From Oscillospiraceae bacterium (lineage in GTDB: Bacteria; Bacillota_A; Clostridia; Saccharofermentanales; Saccharofermentanaceae), in contig CADAXO010000071.1 of the NCBI GenBank assembly GCA_902791885.1, positions 1 through 8,446 on the forward strand: a DNA stretch of 8,446 nucleotides, given 5' to 3'. Under the pieces are notes generated by a model. That model did not search any database. It saw only the letters and a program-made list of their open reading frames with translations, and was not told the DNA's origin. Below, piece by piece: positions 1 to 5,965 of the stretch (its first letter is position 1; every line of letters starts with the position of its first letter). A program made the position numbers and the translations under genes.

Positions 1-32
1 ATCAGTAATGATCGGAGCAGATGTCCGCGGAC

Positions 33-428
33 TTACTCCAATATAAGATTAGGTCTCGTTTCTATGATCTGTTCTGTGATCTCCGTCATCGGGATGATGT
101 GTACTTTAGATTCATCGAATGAAGGAACCGTAACCTGATAGTATTCTGCTGAGTCGGAGCATATCAATGTCGTGTTGGAAGAATCTATAAGAGTGATCAG
201 CTTATCGGATGACTCAAGAAGCTTTACTGCACTGTCGACGATAATAAGAAGGAAGATCCGGTCAGACGCAAGCTTCAATCCTTCAAGGAAGCTGTCGAGC
301 ATTGCTTTGCCGTTCTCATTATCGGAAGAATAGTAATCGTGCTTAATAAGGATGCTTAATCCGTTGGCACTCTCACTGATGTCGATCGCAAAGTCTGTTA
401 ATAGATTAAGTTCTGTATTATCCTTCAT
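33..428 (-). CDS. Small DsrE/YedF-like domain protein (putative)
   Basis: Hypothetical cytoplasmic protein of 131 residues. By eye it follows the C-terminal DsrE-like domain of YedF, the sulfurtransferase-like selenium metabolism protein: an opening beta strand, then NENGKAMLDSFLEGL (38-51), a strand ending AVKL (67-70) where YedF has GVKL, and CSDSAEYY (90-97) where YedF has CGTCL plus an aromatic residue, then PMTEITEQII (113-122) matching the family's NMY-I-E stretch. The TusA-like N-terminal domain of full YedF is missing. Of the CxxC-like pair only Cys90 remains; the second position is Ser93, so classical sulfur transfer is doubtful. I chose the ATG at 428 because AGGTG lies 6 nt upstream; a GTG at 446 in the same frame would add six residues but has no clear ribosome binding site. 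The start overlaps the end of the preceding gene by 11 nt, so it is probably translated with it. No selenium genes are visible nearby. The homology is an inference from motif order. Confidence 0.55.
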   Translation of the reverse strand: MKDNTELNLLTDFAIDISESANGLSILIKHDYYSSDNENGKAMLDSFLEGLKLASDRIFLLIIVDSAVKLLESSDKLITLIDSSNTTLICSDSAEYYQVTVPSFDESKVHIIPMTEITEQIIETRPNLILE

Positions 429-1167
429 TGAATTCACCTGTATCACTTGATAAGAATCTCATGGAGCGCTGGATGGCATTCTTGCTGTTGCCCCAGGGCT
501 TCTCCTTATTCCTGTAGTCAAACTTCAAAGTGAACCACTCAACGTCATGCTCAAGTTCTTCGAAGTACTCCTTGTTGCCTTTCGCGAGTGCAGTTACGAA
601 GTCAGCTGCATCATTCTGTGAAAGCTTCGCCGCGGCAGTCCTTAACAAAGAAGCGCTGTGGGGAAGACAGTGTGACTTAGTATTCATGAACTTCTTCCTG
701 AACGCATCATCGTGAGAGAACATGTGCATTATGACTTCGTTATATCTCTCGATTGTCTTGTTCATCTTCTCGCATATGGGGCATGTCGCAGTTCTCCGGT
801 CGATCCTGTCGGCAATAGACTTAAGCGCACCCTTATAGTCGCTCGTTCTTCCCTTGAGAAGACCTGCCTTGGCAGGAGCTGCCTTCATGAGATCTTCAGT
901 GATGTCCTTGTCGTAATCAAGAAGATGTGTATGCATAACAAGTGCAAGTCCCAGTCTGTTGGTGACCTGCTTGTTAAGTTTGGCCATGTGGTCGGGACAA
1001 AATCCGGTCTTGTTGGTAATGACCCTGGTGTCAGGCTCCATAAGCGACGGACCGAGATAGTACTCTATCTCGTTATCTTCAGCTTTCTTACGAAGAACGC
1101 ATAACGGGCACTCGCATTCGGAATCGTATGCATCGTTTACCGGTATGGTGTAGATTGTTTCCTTCAT
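418..1167 (-). CDS. DUF6062-type protein with two CxxC/CxxH modules
   Basis: Cytoplasmic protein of 249 residues with no signal peptide or membrane segment. The N-terminus (IYTIPVNDAYD, then CECPLC) and overall layout match the clostridial DUF6062 family, whose function is unknown. Two similar modules are visible: CxCPLC at 18-23 followed by FCPDH at 56-60, and CPIC at 129-132 followed by HCLPH at 166-170. The spacing from the last Cys of the first pair to the CxxH Cys is 34 residues in the first module and 35 in the second, which suggests an internal duplication; each set would suit binding of one metal ion such as zinc. The rest is helix-rich and charged. The ATG at 1167 is preceded by AAAGGAG with good spacing and overlaps the stop of the upstream gene as ATGA, so the two are probably co-translated. 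The family call is from memory of its sequence pattern; metal binding is inferred. Confidence 0.8.
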   Translation of the reverse strand: MKETIYTIPVNDAYDSECECPLCVLRKKAEDNEIEYYLGPSLMEPDTRVITNKTGFCPDHMAKLNKQVTNRLGLALVMHTHLLDYDKDITEDLMKAAPAKAGLLKGRTSDYKGALKSIADRIDRRTATCPICEKMNKTIERYNEVIMHMFSHDDAFRKKFMNTKSHCLPHSASLLRTAAAKLSQNDAADFVTALAKGNKEYFEELEHDVEWFTLKFDYRNKEKPWGNSKNAIQRSMRFLSSDTGEFNEG

Positions 1168-2186
1168 TTGTTCTCCTTTCCGTGAATGAGCCTTTCTGCT
1201 CTGATATTAACTGAAACGACCGTAATGGCCGTAAGTTTCTCAACCGTATTACCGATCTTCTGCTGTGCATCAAGAAGGACCTTCTGTGCATCAAAACCGT
1301 ATAAAAGCGCAAGATCGATATTGAAAACAACGCCGATGGTTCTTTTCTCGCTCTTAAAGCCTAAGATATCACCGTAGCCCGGAAGATCCGACAAAGTGAT
1401 CCTGATAAGATCGAGAAGAGCATCATCGGAGATCGAATATGAACCGAGGGAGGAGAAGGTGGGGCGGATCATTGTACGCTCGTTCTCTCCGTCCAAGGCG
1501 ACGCCGCCTTCCTCGAGATTAAGTCTGCTTCTTATCTTGTCGAGAGGATCCGAGAAATATCCCGAGAACTCGTGCTTGATCTCCATGGTAGGAACGGGGA
1601 TCGTGTGAATACCCTCATTCATACGGGTGCTTCTTGCATGTCTTCGTTCTTCTTCGGTAGATACGTCCTCGATCCTTATAAGCATTGAAGGCTTGTTGAG
1701 CCACAGGTTTGTAGTAATCTTTTCTAACATCGAGTCGCTGGTGCCGAGGATCATTATGGCCTTGGGGGCACTCTCGACAATGGCTCTTCTCATGACTTCC
1801 TGTCTTGTCGGATCGACAAAAAGCGCCTGCCTTACCGACTCCATCTTACTCGGAGCTTTCTTGGCAGACGTTCCTGCGACGATACGGCCTCCGTTTATAA
1901 GAAGACCGTCGTCGATTAAATATTCGATGTTGTTCTGACGTGCGACGGCGATAGCTCTGGTACTTTTACCCGTACCGGACTGGCCTACAAAGGCTATTAC
2001 CGCTATCTGTGAAAGGAACTCCCTCGTAAGTGTCTCGCTTTGCAGAATGATATCTGATCCCTGCTCGGGCCTTACTGACCTGGTCGGATCGGTCGAAAGA
2101 TTGATCTGCTTTAACGTAGCCCTCAGCTCGGGGATGAGGGTAGGCCTTTTGGCCTCACTTACGGTCTTGTTCGGATTATCAACCAT
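1164..2186 (-). CDS. P-loop ATPase fused to an Asp23/Gls24 domain
   Basis: Soluble protein of 340 residues with two parts. The N-terminal part holds a clear Walker A motif, GQSGTGKST (68-76), directly after a hydrophobic strand (61-67), then IDDGLLING (91-99) and AGTSAKKAPSKMESVRQALF (104-123). LGTSDSML (147-154) follows a second strand. No standard Walker B is obvious; Asp92-Asp93 may do that job. After IPVPTMEIKHEFSGYF (196-211) a linker leads to a C-terminal segment from about 240 to 335 that matches the Asp23/Gls24 fold: RPTFSSLGSYSISDD, a hydrophobic helix, LPGYGDI, then the strand and helix pattern ending in LTAITVVSVNIRAERL. I recall this two-part architecture from unnamed clostridial ATP-binding proteins, but know of no assigned function. 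The ATG at 2186 overlaps the yebC stop by one base (TGATG) and has only a weak GGGAT upstream, so its translation probably relies on yebC. Confidence 0.8.
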   Translation of the reverse strand: MVDNPNKTVSEAKRPTLIPELRATLKQINLSTDPTRSVRPEQGSDIILQSETLTREFLSQIAVIAFVGQSGTGKSTRAIAVARQNNIEYLIDDGLLINGGRIVAGTSAKKAPSKMESVRQALFVDPTRQEVMRRAIVESAPKAIMILGTSDSMLEKITTNLWLNKPSMLIRIEDVSTEEERRHARSTRMNEGIHTIPVPTMEIKHEFSGYFSDPLDKIRSRLNLEEGGVALDGENERTMIRPTFSSLGSYSISDDALLDLIRITLSDLPGYGDILGFKSEKRTIGVVFNIDLALLYGFDAQKVLLDAQQKIGNTVEKLTAITVVSVNIRAERLIHGKENK

Positions 2187-2911
2187 CAGTTATCCCAGGT
2201 GTGATAAACTTCCTGGACGTCTTCGTTCTCTTCCATCATGTCGAGCATCTTTTCGAGGTTGCTTACGATCTCGGGATCCTCAACCTTATTGAGTGTGATA
2301 GCAACGGGGCCTACGCTTGCGTCGATGAACTCATAGCCCTTGGCCTCGAGTGCATCCTTAACTTCGTAGTAGTCGCCGGCTTCCGTATCAACTTCGTAGA
2401 ACTCCTCTTCGGGGATAAAATCCGAAGCTCCCGCCTCGAGTGCGTCCTCCATAACCTTATCTTCGTCCTCGTAGTCTTCTCTTGAGATGAGGATCACGCC
2501 CTTCTCCTCGAAAAGGAAGGATACGCTTCCGTCAACGCCGAGCTGTCCGCCGAACTTGGAGAACATGTGTCTTACGTCAGCTGCAGTTCTGTTTCTGTTA
2601 TTTGTGAGTGTTCTTACCATTACAGCGATTCCGCCGGGACCGTACCCTTCGTACTGGATCTCCTCGTAATCATCGCCTTCACCTGCGCCTGCTGCCTTCT
2701 GGATAGCTCTCTTGATATTGTCGTTAGGCATGTTGGCAGCTTTTGCCTTGGAAATAACGTCCTTAAGCTTGGAGTTACCGTCGGGATCGGGACCGCCTTC
2801 CTTAACAGCGATAGCGATGAGCTTTGCCATCTTTGTGAAAACTGCACCCTTTGCCGAGTCAGATGCTTCTTTCTTACGCTTGATATTATTCCATTTGGAA
2901 TGACCTGACAT
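2186..2911 (-). CDS. yebC: YebC/PmpR/TACO1 family protein
   Basis: Cytoplasmic protein of 241 residues, the normal length for the family. The hallmark N-terminus SGHSKWNNIKRKK (2-14) is followed by FTKMAKLIAIAVKEGG (25-40), MPNDNIKRAI (61-70), YEGYGPGG (87-94), NNRNRTAADVR (104-114), FGGQLG (120-125) and GSVSFLF (128-134); the C-terminus DVQEVYHTWD (231-240) is a variant of the usual DVQ-VYHN ending. Some members are described as DNA-binding regulators (PmpR), while mitochondrial TACO1 and related bacterial proteins act in translation; which applies here cannot be told from sequence. The ATG at 2911 has GGAGG 5 nt upstream, and a good sigma-A-like promoter lies about 40 bp further out, so this is the first gene of the minus-strand operon. 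It overlaps the ATPase-Asp23 gene by one base. Confidence 0.97.
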   Translation of the reverse strand: MSGHSKWNNIKRKKEASDSAKGAVFTKMAKLIAIAVKEGGPDPDGNSKLKDVISKAKAANMPNDNIKRAIQKAAGAGEGDDYEEIQYEGYGPGGIAVMVRTLTNNRNRTAADVRHMFSKFGGQLGVDGSVSFLFEEKGVILISREDYEDEDKVMEDALEAGASDFIPEEEFYEVDTEAGDYYEVKDALEAKGYEFIDASVGPVAITLNKVEDPEIVSNLEKMLDMMEENEDVQEVYHTWDN

Positions 2912-2952
2912 ATGTACCTCCGATAAACCTATTAATTTATTAAAATCAATAT

Positions 2953-2981
2953 ATTATAATTAAAAAACACTCTTATTTCCA
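2953..2981 (-). promoter_or_regulatory. Predicted promoter of the yebC operon
   Basis: Read on the minus strand, TGGAAA (2981-2976) is separated by 17 bp from a perfect TATAAT (2958-2953). This matches 4 of 6 and 6 of 6 positions of the sigma-A consensus with optimal spacing. The spacer is AT-rich with a T run. Transcription would start near 2946, giving a leader of about 35 nt before the yebC start at 2911. Prediction by eye only. Confidence 0.6.
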
Positions 2982-3007
2982 CTTGATGGCAAACTTACCA
3001 AAAAAAC

Positions 3008-3036
3008 TTGTTTTTTAGCATATCCTGTTGTATAGT
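3008..3036 (+). promoter_or_regulatory. Predicted promoter of the pil operon
   Basis: TTGTTT (3008-3013) and TATAGT (3031-3036) are spaced by exactly 17 bp, matching 3 of 6 and 5 of 6 positions of the sigma-A consensus. The -35 box is weak, which would suit a regulated promoter. Its -35 box and that of the divergent yebC promoter lie about 26 bp apart, so a protein bound between them could affect both. No operator with convincing symmetry is visible. Transcription would start near 3043. Confidence 0.5.
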
Positions 3037-3042
3037 TTTATA

Positions 3043-3133
3043 GATGTATCGCGGGGGGGTATATTTCTTTTGCCGCCTCATTCTTTTCGACACGTCATTT
3101 ACGGGCTTTAACGAGCCTTGATCGGAGGCAAAC
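3043..3133 (+). promoter_or_regulatory. pilB 5' leader with possible RBS-masking hairpin
   Basis: If the promoter at 3008-3036 is right, the pilB leader is about 90 nt. It contains seven consecutive G (3053-3059), GCGG (3051-3054) that can pair with CCGC (3073-3076), GGCT (3104-3107) that can pair with AGCC (3114-3117), and GCCT (3115-3118) that can pair with AGGC (3126-3129). The last pairing would cover part of the GGAGG ribosome binding site (3124-3128) and cannot form together with the previous one. GCCTC (3075-3079) is also complementary to GAGGC (3125-3129). I looked for c-di-GMP-I and -II riboswitch core motifs and did not see them. The stems are short, so a regulatory role is speculative. 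Confidence 0.3.
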
Positions 3134-4804
3134 ATGAAGAGACTGGGAGATATTCTCATTGAGAGTGGATTCCTTACCGCGGCAGAGCTGGCGGAGGCAT
3201 TGAGTGTTCAGAAGGAGAGCGGTAAGCGACTTGGTGAAGTTATAACCGAGATGGGGCTTATGTCAGAGTTTGACATACTCCGTGCGGTAAGTAGTCAGTA
3301 CAGTTACCCGATCATCGATCTTACAAGTATCGACGTAGATCCTAAGGCTTTGGATCTCCTTAATGAGAGATATTGTACCGAGAATACGGTAGTTCCTATC
3401 GGTTTTGATGATGAGAAGCTCGTTGTTGCTATCGACGATCCTCTTAATATCCTTGTACAGGATGACCTACAGTTCAGAACAGGCTATGAGATTGTTCTCA
3501 TGCTTGCCACAAGAACCGGAATCCTTGACACAATTAAAGTTAATTACGGTAAGAGAAGTTCTTCCGAGGCTGCTAAGGAGCTCGGTGAGGACCTCGCAGG
3601 CGATGAGATCGAAGGTCTTTCCGATGAAGTTGCTGAGCAGGTTAACAGTGCTCCTGTTGTTAAGCTCGTTAACTCCATGATCGACTTCGCTATCAGAGCC
3701 GGATCTTCCGATATTCATATCGAACCGATGGAAGAGCGTGTTCGAGTCCGTATCCGTATCGACGGTGTTATGCAGGAGATCATGAGTAACCCTGTTAACG
3801 CCAGAGAAGCAATCACAACAAGAATTAAGATCCTCGGTGGTATGAACATCGCCGAGAAGCGTATCCCTCAGGACGGACGTATCCAGACTGAGATCAACGG
3901 AACACCGGTCGACATGCGTGTATCCATCCTTCCTACAATCTGGGGTGAGAAGACCGTTATCCGTATCCTTGCCAAGAACGACGGTAACCTTAACCGACAG
4001 TATCTTGGTATTTCCGATCACAACAATGACATGATCAACAAGATCATCAAGGTACCTCAGGGTATCTGCCTTATCTCAGGACCTACGGGTTCAGGTAAGA
4101 CAACAACGCTTTATACACTTCTTGCGGAGAAGAATACTCCCGAAGTTAATATCATCACAGTTGAGGACCCTGTCGAGATCCGTATCCCCGGTCTTAATCA
4201 GGTACAGGTTAACGCTAAGGCCGGAATGACATTCGCATCTGGTCTCCGTTCTATTCTCCGTCAGGACCCTGATATCATCCTCGTCGGTGAGATTCGAGAC
4301 GGTGAGACTGCAGAGATCGCCATGAGAGCTGCTATCACCGGTCACTTGGTTTTCAGTACAATTCATACGAACGATGCCGTTTCCTCTATCAACCGTCTCG
4401 TTGATATGGGTCTCGAGCCTTACATGGTTTCCTCGGCTCTCGTCGGAGTTGTTGCTCAGCGTCTTGTACGCCGTATCTGCACCAACTGCAGAAAGCCGTA
4501 CGAGGCTGATGAAGAACTTATCCGCCAGTATAATTTTGAACCCGGTCAGAAGCTCTATAAGGGTGAAGGCTGTACTGATTGTAACGGTTCTGGATATAAG
4601 GGAAGAATTGCTATCCATGAGGTAGTAGTTATCACTAAGGAAATGAAGGTGCTACTCGAGAAGAGAGCACCGGAAGAAGATATGAGACAGCTTGCCGTTA
4701 AGCAGGGCACGCAGATGCTCATGGATTCAGCGCTTTCACTGGTTGTTGAGGGTATCACGACCATCGCGGAAGCAAACAGAGTAGCTTATTCAGTAGACGG
4801 ATAA
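3134..4804 (+). CDS. pilB: Type IV pilus assembly ATPase PilB with MshEN domain
   Basis: Hexameric cytoplasmic ATPase that drives pilin addition to the pilus base through PilC. Its 556 residues are the usual length. Residues 1-140 form the MshEN (T2SSE_N) domain with both copies of its c-di-GMP motif: RLG 3-5, L8, G12, L19, L23, Q26, and RLG 32-34, I37, G41, I48, V52, Q55. The motor follows: ASSDIHIEP-type N-terminal ATPase segment (near 189-198), Walker A GPTGSGKT (316-323), Asp box ITVEDPVEIR (341-350), Walker B DPDIILVGEIRD (378-389) and His box GHLVFSTIHT (403-412). A zinc-binding tetracysteine typical of PilB/GspE is present: C449, C452, C480, C483. The ATG at 3134 has GGAGG 5 nt upstream. 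First gene of the pil operon; it ends with tandem TAATAA stops, 19 nt before pilT. The very even codon choice (few TTA, CTA or TCA codons) leaves long shadow reading frames on the opposite strand. Confidence 0.97.
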   Translation: MKRLGDILIESGFLTAAELAEALSVQKESGKRLGEVITEMGLMSEFDILRAVSSQYSYPIIDLTSIDVDPKALDLLNERYCTENTVVPIGFDDEKLVVAIDDPLNILVQDDLQFRTGYEIVLMLATRTGILDTIKVNYGKRSSSEAAKELGEDLAGDEIEGLSDEVAEQVNSAPVVKLVNSMIDFAIRAGSSDIHIEPMEERVRVRIRIDGVMQEIMSNPVNAREAITTRIKILGGMNIAEKRIPQDGRIQTEINGTPVDMRVSILPTIWGEKTVIRILAKNDGNLNRQYLGISDHNNDMINKIIKVPQGICLISGPTGSGKTTTLYTLLAEKNTPEVNIITVEDPVEIRIPGLNQVQVNAKAGMTFASGLRSILRQDPDIILVGEIRDGETAEIAMRAAITGHLVFSTIHTNDAVSSINRLVDMGLEPYMVSSALVGVVAQRLVRRICTNCRKPYEADEELIRQYNFEPGQKLYKGEGCTDCNGSGYKGRIAIHEVVVITKEMKVLLEKRAPEEDMRQLAVKQGTQMLMDSALSLVVEGITTIAEANRVAYSVDG

Positions 4805-4823
4805 TAAACAGGAGGTACAGAAA

Positions 4824-5939
4824 GTGGAAGGATTCAGCCTTACAATGGAGGCGATTCTGGCAGAGTCTGTCAGAAGAGGAGCATCAGATACGCATATCAC
4901 AGCGGGTCTTCCTCCGATGATCAGAGTATCGGGAGAATTGATGCCTTTGACCAACCAGATCTTGACACCTGAGGATACGGAATTCCTCTGTAAGTCAATG
5001 ATCGATAAGTCAAGACAGCAGTATCTTTCGGAGAGAGGAGAGATCGACTTCTCGTATGTTGTAGCTGATTACAGCCGTTTCAGATGTAACATCTACAAGC
5101 AGAGAGGCAGTTATGCCCTTGCAGCGAGAACAATTACGAACGAGATTCCTACTTGCGAAAGATTAGGCCTTCCTTTGCTTTTCAAGGATCTTGCTTTAAA
5201 GCCGCGAGGACTCATCCTCGTTACAGGTCCTACGGGTTCCGGTAAGTCAACAACACTTGCTGCTATGGTAGGACATATCAACACAGTTAAGAGATGTCAC
5301 GTTCTTACTCTCGAGGAGCCTATCGAGTATCTCCACCAGCACGGAGAAGCTATGATCAACCAGAGAGAGATTCATGAGGATACATTGTCATTCGCTAACG
5401 CTTTGAGAGCTGCTCTCCGTGAAGACCCTGACGTTATCCTCGTAGGTGAGATGCGTGACCTTGATACGATCAGTACTGCTATCACCGCTGCTGAGACTGG
5501 ACACTTGGTTCTTTCCACACTCCATACGTCTTCAGCATCCGATACAGTTAACCGTATCATCGACGTTTTCCCTCCTCATCAGCAGGATCAGATAAGAGTT
5601 CAGCTGGGTTCCATCCTCGTTGCTGTTATCTGTCAGACACTTGTTCCGAAGATCTCGGGAGGCCGTTGCGCAGCATTTGAGATCATGCTTGCTAACGACG
5701 CTATCCGTAACAACATCCGTGAAGGTAAGACATATCAGATCGACAGTGCTATCGCAACAAACCTCTCATCAGGTATGTGTCCTCTTGATTTCTACCTCGC
5801 AGAGCTTGTTAAGCGTAAGCTCATCTCCAGAGAGACAGCAGTTCAGAGATGCCGTTTCCCCGATGATCTTAAGAGATACATCAACAATGTCGGCGGTCCT
5901 GCCAACAGTCCTCTGTTTGGGGATATTGATTATCAGTAA
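4824..5939 (+). CDS. pilT: Type IV pilus retraction ATPase PilT
   Basis: Hexameric cytoplasmic ATPase that powers pilus disassembly and so twitching, DNA uptake or surface sensing. It has 371 residues, slightly longer than the common 345-360. The N-terminus resembles PilT (SDTHITAGLPPMIRVSGEL, 21-39). Walker A GPTGSGKST lies at 135-143, the Asp box TLEEPIEY at 162-169, Walker B DPDVILVGEMRD at 201-212, and the His box GHLVLSTLHT at 226-235. AIRNNIREGKTYQI (293-306) is a close match to the AIRNLIREGK signature that separates PilT from PilB; the third position of that signature's NL pair is Asn here. No MshEN domain or zinc cysteines are present, as expected. The start is GTG at 4824, supported by GGAGG 8 nt upstream and by alignment of the N-terminus. 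It lies between pilB and pilC, 26 nt before pilC, in the same operon. Confidence 0.95.
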   Translation: MEGFSLTMEAILAESVRRGASDTHITAGLPPMIRVSGELMPLTNQILTPEDTEFLCKSMIDKSRQQYLSERGEIDFSYVVADYSRFRCNIYKQRGSYALAARTITNEIPTCERLGLPLLFKDLALKPRGLILVTGPTGSGKSTTLAAMVGHINTVKRCHVLTLEEPIEYLHQHGEAMINQREIHEDTLSFANALRAALREDPDVILVGEMRDLDTISTAITAAETGHLVLSTLHTSSASDTVNRIIDVFPPHQQDQIRVQLGSILVAVICQTLVPKISGGRCAAFEIMLANDAIRNNIREGKTYQIDSAIATNLSSGMCPLDFYLAELVKRKLISRETAVQRCRFPDDLKRYINNVGGPANSPLFGDIDYQ

Positions 5940-5965
5940 TAAAAATATTAGAGGAGGAAAGATAA

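Noticed and set aside
1627..1938. Plus-strand open frame of 103 codons opposite the ATPase-Asp23 gene
   Set aside because: The opposite strand encodes a clear P-loop protein with family motifs over this stretch; the plus-strand product shows no family resemblance.
2567..2908. Plus-strand open frame of 113 codons opposite yebC
   Set aside because: It lies wholly within the well-conserved yebC gene, and its hydrophobic Cys-rich product looks like an antisense artefact.
3001..3016. A-run followed by T-run resembling a rho-independent terminator
   Set aside because: The loop would be only two bases, the stem is nearly all A-T, and it overlaps the predicted pil promoter -35 box, so it is more likely promoter-associated AT-rich DNA.
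3043..3133. c-di-GMP riboswitch upstream of the pil operon
   Set aside because: Such riboswitches precede some clostridial pilus genes, but the conserved core sequences of neither class are present and the leader is short.
3467..4618. Long minus-strand open frames (184 and 175 codons) opposite pilB
   Set aside because: They share codon boundaries with pilB, so they stay open because pilB rarely uses TTA, CTA or TCA codons; the break between them coincides with a TCA codon at 4076-4078. The translations have no recognisable domain, and pilB itself is fully conserved.
4080..5250. Near-identical Walker A coding stretches in pilB and pilT as a repeat
   Set aside because: The similarity follows from the two genes being paralogous secretion ATPases with similar codon choice; it does not extend as a DNA repeat.
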